Below, in pieces: positions 7,736 to 14,905 of a stretch of DNA of 64,000 nt (within the stretch, counting starts at the first letter, position 1; each line of letters opens with the position of its first letter). The stretch lies in assembly GCA_020860605.1 (NCBI GenBank), contig JAJBTZ010000045.1:1-64000 (forward strand), read 5' to 3'. This stretch comes from Ruminococcus sp. Its GTDB lineage: Bacteria; Bacillota; Clostridia; Oscillospirales; Ruminococcaceae. A program made the position numbers and the translations under genes. The notes below the pieces were generated by a model. The model was given only the letters and a program-made list of their open reading frames with translations, did no database searches and was not told where the DNA came from.

Positions 7736-9115
7736 GTGGCGAAATCAAGTACTGCCTATGTCTGTCGCGAATGTGGTGCGGAAACCCCGAAATGGAACGG
7801 CAAATGCCCGAACTGTGGAGCCTGGAATTCTCTCGAAGAAGTTGTGCTCCAGCCGGCTGTAAAGGTGTCAAGCTTTGCAGGGAAAAGCTCTGGCGGAGTT
7901 GACCTTGCTGACAAGATTGTGAACCTCAGTGACCCCATCGATAAAGAGAACGAGACGAGATACCACACTGGGATTTCGGAGCTCGACAGGGTCTTAGGCG
8001 GAGGGCTTGTCAAAGGGTCGGTTGTCCTTATCGGAGGAGAGCCGGGCATCGGAAAGTCGACTCTGCTGCTGCAAATCTGCGAATATTTGGGGCAAGACAA
8101 AGAGATTTTGTACATTTCTGGCGAGGAATCGGTCCGGCAGATTAAACTGAGGGCTTCCCGCTTGGGGGTTACTACTGAGAATTTGTATCTCTTGGCAGAG
8201 TCGGACGCGAGGTCTATCTGCGAGACGATTTCGAAGAATAAGCCCGACATCGTCATCATCGACTCAATTCAGACAATGTCGATAAGGGATCTGAACTCTT
8301 CGGCAGGGTCGATAACTCAGGTGAGGGAGTGCACTTCCCTATTCATGAGGACGGCGAAGACGGAGGAGATTCCGTTCTTTATCGTCGGGCATGTAAACAA
8401 AGACGGCGCTATCGCTGGGCCGAAGGTCATGGAGCATATCGTCGATGCGGTGCTCTATTTTGAGGGCGAGAGGACACTGTCTTACAGGATTCTGAGGGCT
8501 GCGAAGAACAGATTCGGCTCTACGAACGAGATCGGTATGTTTGACATGCAGAACTCAGGGCTCGTGGAGGTCAAGAACCCTTCGCAGATGCTTCTTGAGG
8601 GGAGACCGACTGGGGTTTCAGGGTGCTGTGTCGCCTGCGTTATGGAGGGCTCGAGGCCGATCCTGGCGGAGGTTCAGGCGCTCGTCACGAAGTCTGGTAT
8701 GCAGGTTCCGAGGCGCTCGGCGACTGGGTTTGACTATAACAGAGTGTGGCTGATTGCTGCGGTTTTGGAGAAAAGAGTCGGGTTCTACTTCGGGAACCTC
8801 GATATCTACGTCAATGTGGTCGGTGGGCTCAAGATCAACGAGCCTGCTGCGGATTTGCCAGTGGCGCTGGCGCTATATTCGTCCTTAAAAGACAAGCCGA
8901 TTGGGGACGACGTTATTGCGTTCGGAGAGATCGGACTTGGAGGAGAATTAAGATCGGTTTCTCACCTTGAGCAGAGAATAAAAGAGGCGGAGAGGCTTGG
9001 GTTTGAGAAGTGTATCGTTCCGAGAAGCGGAATGTCGAGCATTCAAGGTGGACACAAGATTCAGATTGTGCCGGTTTCGAACCTCCGGCAGGCGTTCAGT
9101 GCAGCGTTAGATTAG
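7736..9115 (+). CDS. radA: DNA repair protein RadA
   Basis: RadA (Sms), 459 aa, a RecA-like ATPase that promotes branch migration in recombinational repair. N-terminal C4 zinc finger (CRECGAETPKWNGKCPNC, residues about 10-27), Walker A GGEPGIGKST near 98, the diagnostic RadA motif KNRFG near 250, and a C-terminal Lon-protease-like domain. The start is GTG at 7736 with AAAGGAA upstream. Terminated by the hairpin at 9122-9150, shared with the convergent clpC gene. Confidence 0.96.
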   Translation: MAKSSTAYVCRECGAETPKWNGKCPNCGAWNSLEEVVLQPAVKVSSFAGKSSGGVDLADKIVNLSDPIDKENETRYHTGISELDRVLGGGLVKGSVVLIGGEPGIGKSTLLLQICEYLGQDKEILYISGEESVRQIKLRASRLGVTTENLYLLAESDARSICETISKNKPDIVIIDSIQTMSIRDLNSSAGSITQVRECTSLFMRTAKTEEIPFFIVGHVNKDGAIAGPKVMEHIVDAVLYFEGERTLSYRILRAAKNRFGSTNEIGMFDMQNSGLVEVKNPSQMLLEGRPTGVSGCCVACVMEGSRPILAEVQALVTKSGMQVPRRSATGFDYNRVWLIAAVLEKRVGFYFGNLDIYVNVVGGLKINEPAADLPVALALYSSLKDKPIGDDVIAFGEIGLGGELRSVSHLEQRIKEAERLGFEKCIVPRSGMSSIQGGHKIQIVPVSNLRQAFSAALD

Positions 9116-9121
9116 ATATAA

Positions 9122-9150
9122 AGGCGAGTGACTTTACAGCCACTCGCTTT
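9122..9150. terminator. Bidirectional terminator between radA and clpC
   Basis: GCGAGTG (9124-9130) pairs with CACTCGC (9141-9147), followed by TTTTTT on the plus strand. Only two A residues flank the other side, so it is stronger for radA. Confidence 0.75.
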
Positions 9151-9151
9151 T

Positions 9152-11479
9152 TTATGCCGAAATGGGGAGGCTTCGGCGGAAGAGGATTTTGCCATTTGAG
9201 AGGTCGCAGATGAGCTCTCCCCTTCTGTCGATTGAAAGCTCATAGGCAAGCGGGTTCTCGATTTCGGTCATGATTACACGCTTTATCTCTCGGGCACCGA
9301 ATTCGGAGGTATTGGACTTTGAAAGAATATAGTCCTCGATGCCATTTGAGAAGCCGAGGCGGACTCCTGCTGAGGAGGCACGCTTTGAGAGCTGTAAAAG
9401 CAACCCACTTGTCAGCTCACGGCAGCTTTCGGCTGAGAGGCGATTGAAGGTGCAGACGGCGTCGATACGGTTGAGGAGCTCACTTGAGAACTGCTTAGCA
9501 AGAGCGGAACGGTCGGAAGTCTCGTTTGGAACGAAGCCACAGGAGGCCGATTTCGAGCTCACGATATTCGTCGTCATGATAACTACTGTGTTTCGAAACG
9601 ATACGTGGCGGCCTTGGGAATCGGTCAAATAGCCGTTGTCGCAGATTTGAAGCAGGATTGAGATCACGTCGTGGTCGGCCTTCTCGAGCTCGTCGAAGAG
9701 GACGACGCTGTAGGGAGACTTGCGGACGCGCTCTGTGAGCTCGCCACCGTTTTCGCTGCCGATGTAGCCGGGAGGAGAGCCGATGAGGCGGGAGAGGGAG
9801 TATTTCTCGGAGAATTCAGACATGTCGAGGCGGATGAGCTTGTCGTCACTGCCGAAGAGGGCTTCGGAGACGGCTTTCGCAAGAGAGGTCTTGCCGACGC
9901 CTGTTGGGCCGGAGAAGAGCATGGTGGCGATCGGCCTCGACTTGTCCCGAAGGCCTGAGGCGGAACGGCGGAGGGCGTTTACGACTTCCGAGATGGCTTC
10001 GTCCTGACCAATTACTCTGGTCTTCAGGGTGGTTTCGATGTGAGGGATGTTGTAGAGGAGAGTCTGCTCATCTGGGACGGAGGTCTGTAAAGCGATACAC
10101 CTTGCGATATCCGAGCCGGTGACCGCTGGAGTGATGATTCGGGAGCTGAGATCGCTAAGATAGCGCTCTGTGAGGGCTTCTTGGGTAATTCCGGCTATAC
10201 TCGGCTCGAGCTTCTTCAGGCTCTGACGCTTTGTGAAGGCGGTGAGCTTTACGGAGGAACAGGCTTCGTCTAAGATGTCGATCGCCTTGTCTGGGAGGTA
10301 TCTGTCGGGGATATTGCGGGAGGAGAGCTCAACTGCCTTTCTTATCGCCTCGTCGGTGATGCGAACCTGGTGGTGGGATTCGTATTTTGACTTCAGGCGC
10401 ATCAGCATGGCGATGGCAGATTCTTCGGATGGTTCGTTGATTCGGACAATCGAGAAACGGCGGTCGAGGGCTTTGTCTTTTTCTATCGTCTTGCGATATT
10501 CATCATAGGTTGTGGCGCCGATCACCCGGATTTCGCCTCTGGCGAGCATCGGCTTCAGGATGTTGGCAGCGTCGATGGCGCCTTCGGCTGCTCCGGCGCC
10601 GATGAGCATGTGGATCTCGTCGATGAAGAGGATGATTCCGTCGATCGTCGCTGCTTCGTCGATGCAGTATTTGAGGCGCTCCTCGAAGTCACCACGGTAT
10701 TTGGTGCCAGCTAAAAGCTGGGTAAGGCTGAGGGAATAGATTCGTGTGTTCAAGAGCTGCTCTGGGACGTTGCCTTCTGAGATTCTGCCAGCCAGGGCTT
10801 CGACGACGGCGGTCTTCCCCACTCCCGCCTCGCCTACGAGGCAAGGATTGTTCTTCTGACGCCTTAAAAGAATTCCGATTATTCGCTCGATTTCCTGATC
10901 TCTCATGGCACAGGGATCGAATTCGCCAAGGCTCGCCTTCTTAACCATGTCGAAGCCGAATTTTTCTAAATTCGGAGCCTTTGGAGGAGTTCGATACTGG
11001 GAAAAGCTGCGGTTGTCGCGCTCGATAATCTCGGCACAGGAGGCGAAGATTCGAGAGGAGTTGCCGGTGAGTTCTCCTAAGATGCAACCGGCGGTCGAGT
11101 TCTGCTGGCCTAAGATGGCGTAAAGAATGTGGAGGGTTCCGGCTTTCGGCTCAGAGTGATCGAGGGCAGTCTTACGGGCAAACTTCAGGCAGCGCTTGGC
11201 TGCTGGGGTGAAGGCATCGGCTGTGAGATTCGTCCTCTTTGAGCCTCTGCCGGCAAGTTCACAGATTTTCTTATTCACCGACTGGTAGCTCACGCCGAAA
11301 TTCGTGAGAATCTCACTGGCGGTGTCGGTAGGGCCGTCTTTCAAAAGCGCCAGCATCAGGTGCTCGGTGCCGATGTAGGTGTGGCCTAAGTCCATCGAGA
11401 GCTTCATAGCCGACTTTATCGTGGCTATCGCTTCGTCGGTGTAGTCGGATGAGGGGTATATTCTATCAAAATCAGTCAT
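9152..11479 (-). CDS. clpC: ClpC-type AAA+ unfoldase (Clp protease ATP-binding subunit)
   Basis: HSP100 ATPase of 775 residues. Double Clp_N repeat (residues 1-150), AAA-1 with GEAGVGKTAVVEAL and LFIDEIHMLIGAG, AAA-2 with GPTGVGKTSLAKAV and VVLFDELEKAD. Both Walker A/B pairs are intact. The ClpP-docking tripeptide, IGF/VGF in relatives, appears as CGF after IMTTNIVSSKSAS. The linker between AAA-1 and AAA-2 is short and I do not see a clear UVR/M-domain motif, so the ClpC name is family-level. ATG at 11479 after GAGGTTATA. Monocistronic; no mcsAB neighbours and no CtsR box seen. Confidence 0.85.
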   Translation of the reverse strand: MTDFDRIYPSSDYTDEAIATIKSAMKLSMDLGHTYIGTEHLMLALLKDGPTDTASEILTNFGVSYQSVNKKICELAGRGSKRTNLTADAFTPAAKRCLKFARKTALDHSEPKAGTLHILYAILGQQNSTAGCILGELTGNSSRIFASCAEIIERDNRSFSQYRTPPKAPNLEKFGFDMVKKASLGEFDPCAMRDQEIERIIGILLRRQKNNPCLVGEAGVGKTAVVEALAGRISEGNVPEQLLNTRIYSLSLTQLLAGTKYRGDFEERLKYCIDEAATIDGIILFIDEIHMLIGAGAAEGAIDAANILKPMLARGEIRVIGATTYDEYRKTIEKDKALDRRFSIVRINEPSEESAIAMLMRLKSKYESHHQVRITDEAIRKAVELSSRNIPDRYLPDKAIDILDEACSSVKLTAFTKRQSLKKLEPSIAGITQEALTERYLSDLSSRIITPAVTGSDIARCIALQTSVPDEQTLLYNIPHIETTLKTRVIGQDEAISEVVNALRRSASGLRDKSRPIATMLFSGPTGVGKTSLAKAVSEALFGSDDKLIRLDMSEFSEKYSLSRLIGSPPGYIGSENGGELTERVRKSPYSVVLFDELEKADHDVISILLQICDNGYLTDSQGRHVSFRNTVVIMTTNIVSSKSASCGFVPNETSDRSALAKQFSSELLNRIDAVCTFNRLSAESCRELTSGLLLQLSKRASSAGVRLGFSNGIEDYILSKSNTSEFGAREIKRVIMTEIENPLAYELSIDRRGELICDLSNGKILFRRSLPISA

Positions 11480-11705
11480 TATAACCTCGCTATCGCTTAT
11501 TCTATTCTAATCCTTGACAGTTTTTGAGAAGTTATTCACGCTTGATGTCGGCGATTCACGGCGCTACTCAGTCACACCGCGAATACTCAACCGACAATTA
11601 AAGATTATGCCCCTGGGACAATAAACAGTAACACTTTTCTGGCTCATGAATAAACTGAACCATAAGCAAGTCGATTGCTTTAATACTTCTTAAAGGAGAC
11701 TTATC

Positions 11706-11840
11706 ATGAATTGCTCATCTTGCTTCAGTGGCTACTGGTGGATCATCATCCTCATCCTTATCATCCTCTTCGCCGTGGGCGGCAACTGCGGATGCTCGAG
11801 CTGCGACAGCTGCAATAGCTGCAACGGCTGTGGATGCTGA
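11706..11840 (+). CDS. 44-residue cysteine-rich single-span membrane peptide
   Basis: ATG at 11706 behind AAAGGAGACTTATC, TGA at 11838. The peptide starts MNCSSCFSGYWW, has one very hydrophobic helix of about 14 residues (IIILILIILFAVGG) and ends in a tail in which nearly every second or third residue is cysteine (CGCSSCDSCNSCNGCGC). Ten cysteines in 44 residues. The helix recalls the short YjcZ-type sporulation peptides, but the Cys tail does not. Own terminator at 11857. Metal or thiol chemistry at the membrane is a guess. Confidence 0.75.
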   Translation: MNCSSCFSGYWWIIILILIILFAVGGNCGCSSCDSCNSCNGCGC

Positions 11841-11856
11841 TTTAGTCAGAAATCGA

Positions 11857-11889
11857 AAAAACGCCTCGTTTTCCAAGCGGGGCGTTTTT
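11857..11889 (+). terminator. Intrinsic terminator of the Cys-rich peptide gene
   Basis: AAAACGCCTCG pairs with CGGGGCGTTTT around an 8-9 nt loop and ends in TTTTT (one G-T pair). Confidence 0.8.
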
Positions 11890-11904
11890 GCTATAGAAAT
11901 TCTC

Positions 11905-11933
11905 TTGACAAAAGGAGCAAAATAGGCGATAAT
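11905..11933 (+). promoter_or_regulatory. Sigma-A promoter for the 11978 gene
   Basis: TTGACA (11905-11910), 17-bp spacer, GATAAT (11928-11933). Confidence 0.8.
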
Positions 11934-11977
11934 ATAAGAAGCAAAAACTTCGGCTCTCATTTTTTGGAGGATGTTTT

Positions 11978-12511
11978 ATGGAGAGAGATTCCCTTAAGGA
12001 TTTATTATATTCGCTCTCGCGGTTCGGACTGTTCTGGGCGATAACCATTTTCGGAGTGATTATGGGAAGGACAGCGGTCTTAGGAGTTGTCGGGACGCTG
12101 ATTCCGAGGCTTCAGCTGTATGACAATGAACCGCTTCTGAGCCTTTTGTCCTGCATTATTCCGGCTATCATGCTCATCATGCTTTTTGCGGATGACGCGA
12201 AGAGGCACACTGCTTACAGAGCCTACAGGCCTCTGTTTGTCTCAATCGTGATGATTGTCACCGGGATTATCTACTATATTCCGGCAATTGTAGCAGGATA
12301 TCTGAAGGAAGAACTGGCGATCGAGGCGATCACTCAGCTCTACTTCACAAGCTACTGGCTGTCGTTCGTGAGCGAGCAGCTTGAAGTATATGCTCTTCTG
12401 GGAGCTATTTTCTGGGTTGCGCTCTGTATTCTCACCTATGTCATTGCGAGGAGGATTTATCTTCACAAGTTCGAGAATGGCGAGTATGCTTATGAAGTTG
12501 ACGCCTATTAA
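11978..12511 (+). CDS. Polytopic membrane protein, unknown function
   Basis: A 177-residue protein with about four membrane helices (approximately 15-35, 50-70, 85-108 and 135-160) and charged ends. No family recognised. ATG at 11978 follows TTTGGAGGATG, and a consensus promoter lies 45 bp upstream, so it is a single-gene unit ended by the terminator at 12524-12552. The opposite-strand neighbour is folT, but there is no evidence of shared function. Confidence 0.75.
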   Translation: MERDSLKDLLYSLSRFGLFWAITIFGVIMGRTAVLGVVGTLIPRLQLYDNEPLLSLLSCIIPAIMLIMLFADDAKRHTAYRAYRPLFVSIVMIVTGIIYYIPAIVAGYLKEELAIEAITQLYFTSYWLSFVSEQLEVYALLGAIFWVALCILTYVIARRIYLHKFENGEYAYEVDAY

Positions 12512-12523
12512 GTGCAAAAAAAT

Positions 12524-12552
12524 ATCGTCGGGCTAATCACCCGACGATTTTT
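12524..12552. terminator. Bidirectional terminator between 11978 gene and folT
   Basis: ATCGTCGGG (12524-12532) pairs with CCCGACGAT (12540-12548); A-rich to the left and seven T to the right, so it serves both convergent genes. Confidence 0.85.
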
Positions 12553-13332
12553 TTATTCAGCCGAAACCGGCTTTTCTATTTCCAGGATATCGTAAAGGTA
12601 ATCGATTTCCTCCTGCTGGGCTTCGACGGTGTCTTCGAGGTCGTCGTTCTTGTTCTTTAAGTACTGAGCAGCAATGCCTGTGCAACCGATTAAGAGGAGC
12701 AGCAGAACCATGACATAGGTCATGCCATGCATGAAGGTCACGTCGCTGAAGATGCCTTTGTCGACGACTCTGGCGCCTTTGAAGACGCTTGTGTAGGCCT
12801 TGAGGACCAAAGGCAGGAAGATGGATAAGAGAATCACGTCAACTGGGAACTGAGCTAAGTTCTTGATGATTCTGGCGGGCAGAATCGCCATGAAGCCACT
12901 GCCGTAGAGGGCTGAGATTGCCCAGTTCGTCAGGAGTAGGTTGCAGATGACGATTACCGTCGCCTTGGCGGAGACGATTCGGACGATGAGCCACTTGTCG
13001 TTGCGGGCATTATAGAGGAACAGGCCATAGAGGAGGCCACCGAGGGCTTCGATGAGGGTGAAGCGGATGTCGAAGGCGCCATCAGGCTTGATGATGTAGC
13101 CCAAGATATCGGTTATCATTCCGGCGGTGAAGCCTACCGTCGGGCCATAGAGCATACCTATCGCTGCCATCGCGATGAAGGCGAACGAGATGGTCATGTA
13201 GTTAGAAATCTTGATGCTGACGGTGAGCTTCAGGACAAGGTCCAAGGCTATCAGCATGGCGATAACGCAGAGATTTCGGACGCTTTTGAGCTCTTTCGCA
13301 GAGCGGACGAACAGATTAATAAAACCTTTCAT
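12553..13332 (-). CDS. folT: FolT, folate ECF-transporter substrate-binding (S) component
   Basis: Membrane S component (259 aa) that captures folate and works with the shared EcfAA'T module, which is not in this window. Six helices are apparent; the pattern AMLIALDLVLKLTVSI, ISFAFIAMAAIGMLYGP and ITDILGYIIKPDGAFD fits the FolT family. An unusual acidic, coiled-coil-like C-terminal tail (about 225-259) follows the last helix. ATG at 13332; its GGAGG lies inside the hairpin 13338-13377. The THF riboswitch upstream independently supports the folate assignment. Confidence 0.88.
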   Translation of the reverse strand: MKGFINLFVRSAKELKSVRNLCVIAMLIALDLVLKLTVSIKISNYMTISFAFIAMAAIGMLYGPTVGFTAGMITDILGYIIKPDGAFDIRFTLIEALGGLLYGLFLYNARNDKWLIVRIVSAKATVIVICNLLLTNWAISALYGSGFMAILPARIIKNLAQFPVDVILLSIFLPLVLKAYTSVFKGARVVDKGIFSDVTFMHGMTYVMVLLLLLIGCTGIAAQYLKNKNDDLEDTVEAQQEEIDYLYDILEIEKPVSAE

Positions 13333-13337
13333 AATAA

Positions 13338-13377
13338 AATCCTCCTACACTTATTGACTTAAAAGTGCAGAAGGATT
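13338..13377 (-). promoter_or_regulatory. Stem sequestering the folT ribosome site
   Basis: A 15-bp inverted repeat (13338-13352 with 13363-13377, 10-nt loop, two G-U pairs in RNA) encloses the folT AGGAGG. It is the obvious translational expression platform for the upstream riboswitch. Confidence 0.7.
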
Positions 13378-13396
13378 ATTTGTATTCGCCAGTCCT

Positions 13397-13476
13397 CAGA
13401 TTCGTTTGTGAATCTGTCAGCTCTGTTTACTAAACCGTCAAGTTCGCTTGCAAACTTGTCGGTTCGTTTACGAACT
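13397..13476. repeat. Array of four small related hairpins in the folT leader
   Basis: Stems 13397-13403/13410-13416, 13425-13428/13432-13435, 13439-13444/13453-13458 and 13462-13466/13471-13475. Several share the core AAGTTC...GAACTT. They sit between the riboswitch aptamer and the SD-masking stem. Confidence 0.6.
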
Positions 13477-13489
13477 GTTTGCACAAATA

Positions 13490-13588
13490 AGCGGGATGCG
13501 AAAACCGAACCGCAGGGCTAAACCATTTCGTCCGCAGGACAACTCCCCGTTCCTGTGGCACTATAACGCTCGATTTCCTACTCTTTTG
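13490..13588 (-). promoter_or_regulatory. Tetrahydrofolate (THF) riboswitch upstream of folT
   Basis: Read on the minus strand, the conserved THF-aptamer blocks occur in order: GAGTAG, GCGTTA, an ACGGGG...CCTG-type internal region, GACGAA, CTGCGGTTC and GCATCCCGCT. Their order and spacing match the known folT-associated THF class, which binds reduced folates. No promoter is evident between the pfkA stop at 13608 and the aptamer. Confidence 0.85.
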
Positions 13589-13607
13589 GGGTTGATGATG
13601 AATGCAA

Positions 13608-14570
13608 TCAGAGAGAAAGGTCGCTGAGAAGCATATGTAGATGCTCGTCATAGCTCTTTCTCATGCCGAGAGCCTCGACTATATCGTAATCTACGAGGTG
13701 ACCGTTCTTGAGGGCAACGACTCTGTTAGTGAGGCCGTTTGCAAGGAGGTCTACAGCGTAGCAGCCCATTCTTGCAGCCATGACTCTGTCAGTGCAGGTC
13801 GGTGCTCCGCCTCTCTGGACGTGACCTAAAACTGTGACTCTTGTCTCGATGCCTGTATGCTCCTGGATGTAGGCGCCGATATCCTCAGAATGGCCAACAC
13901 CTTCAGCGACAACTATCTCGAAGTGGCGCTTGCCAGTCTTCTTCTGCTCGAGCATCTTAGCGCAAGTCTCAGCAAGGTTGAATTCCTTCTCGACTGTGAT
14001 AACTTCGGTAGCGCCAGTTGCAACGCCGACATTGACGGCGATGTGTCCAGCTCTACGGCCCATGACCTCTACTACTGAGCAACGGCTGTGGGACATTTCG
14101 GTGTCCTTGATCTTGTCGATCATGCCGAGTGCGGTGTTGAGAGCGGTGTCGAAGCCGATTGTATAATCGGTGCAGGCGATGTCGTTATCGATTGTGCCGG
14201 GGATTCCGATGCACTTGACACCCTTCTTCGAGATGTCGAGAGCGCCACGGAAGGTTCCGCCACCGCCGATGCAGACGAGGCTGTCGATTCCGAACTTATC
14301 GCAGTTCGCCTTGGCTATATCAAGACCTTCCTCGGTCATGAACTTCTTGCTTCTTGCTGTGAAGAGGATGGTACCACCTCTCTGGACGATATCCGAAACG
14401 TCTCTTACGTTCATTTCGTACATATCGCCTTCGATAAGACCCTGATATCCCCTTCTGATGCCGACGGCCTTGAAGCCCTTGGCTATTGAAGCTCTTACTA
14501 CCGCTCTGATTGCGGCGTTCATTCCGGGAGCGTCTCCTCCGCTTGTAAGTATTCCGATTGTTCTTGACAT
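13608..14570 (-). CDS. pfkA: ATP-dependent 6-phosphofructokinase
   Basis: Glycolytic kinase converting fructose-6-phosphate to fructose-1,6-bisphosphate; 320 residues, standard for bacterial PfkA. GILTSGGDAPGMNAA at 5-19 binds ATP, IGIPGTIDNDIACTDYTIGFDTA holds the catalytic Asp region, and EVMGRRAGHIA follows. Glycine rather than lysine after GGGG fits the ATP- rather than PPi-dependent form. The ATG at 14570 follows GGAGGTACTTGT; an in-frame ATG 8 codons upstream overlaps this site and is rejected. The folT riboswitch begins 20 bp after the stop. Confidence 0.95.
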   Translation of the reverse strand: MSRTIGILTSGGDAPGMNAAIRAVVRASIAKGFKAVGIRRGYQGLIEGDMYEMNVRDVSDIVQRGGTILFTARSKKFMTEEGLDIAKANCDKFGIDSLVCIGGGGTFRGALDISKKGVKCIGIPGTIDNDIACTDYTIGFDTALNTALGMIDKIKDTEMSHSRCSVVEVMGRRAGHIAVNVGVATGATEVITVEKEFNLAETCAKMLEQKKTGKRHFEIVVAEGVGHSEDIGAYIQEHTGIETRVTVLGHVQRGGAPTCTDRVMAARMGCYAVDLLANGLTNRVVALKNGHLVDYDIVEALGMRKSYDEHLHMLLSDLSL

Positions 14571-14605
14571 ACAAGTACCTCCAAAACAATTCAAAACAAA
14601 TTTAT

Positions 14606-14694
14606 ATTGGGCAACTCAGATTCTGCCTCGCTAGAATTTGCGAAAATATTCATATCACCACAAGATTTTCGGTTGATAACATCTTGCATTGCCC
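14606..14694 (-). promoter_or_regulatory. Structured pfkA leader (three-way junction candidate)
   Basis: The ~165-nt pfkA 5' UTR contains a closing stem GGGCAA/TTGCCC (14609-14614 with 14689-14694) around two hairpins, 14620-14624/14633-14637 and 14641-14647/14665-14671. It does not match a riboswitch class I know. Confidence 0.45.
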
Positions 14695-14741
14695 GTGACA
14701 AAGCAGAGAGACTATGCCCCACTGCAATTGTCCTTCCTTAT

Positions 14742-14770
14742 AGAATAACATTTTACGAGCGAGATGTCAA
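14742..14770 (-). promoter_or_regulatory. Sigma-A promoter for pfkA
   Basis: Minus strand TTGACA (14770-14765), 17-bp spacer, TATTCT (14747-14742); start of transcription near 14735. Confidence 0.75.
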
Positions 14771-14784
14771 TCTTTTTGCGCCAA

Positions 14785-14811
14785 AATACGCACCAAAAAA
14801 AGGTGCGTATT
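14785..14811 (-). terminator. Probable terminator of the pseudokinase gene
   Basis: Ten-bp perfect stem AATACGCACC/GGTGCGTATT with a seven-T loop; followed by only four T on the minus strand, so it may be weak. A second palindrome lies at 14830-14852. Confidence 0.5.
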
Positions 14812-14905
14812 AAGCCGATATTCTGTACAAAATCACATTTCATGCGATTTTATACGGCTTTTTTTCATGGCTTTTTGGGGACTGATTTCCAGCAGGATTC
14901 AACCA

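Noticed and set aside
13397-13476. CRISPR array
   Set aside because: Hairpin units differ in length and sequence, there are no spacers of constant size, and no cas genes are nearby.
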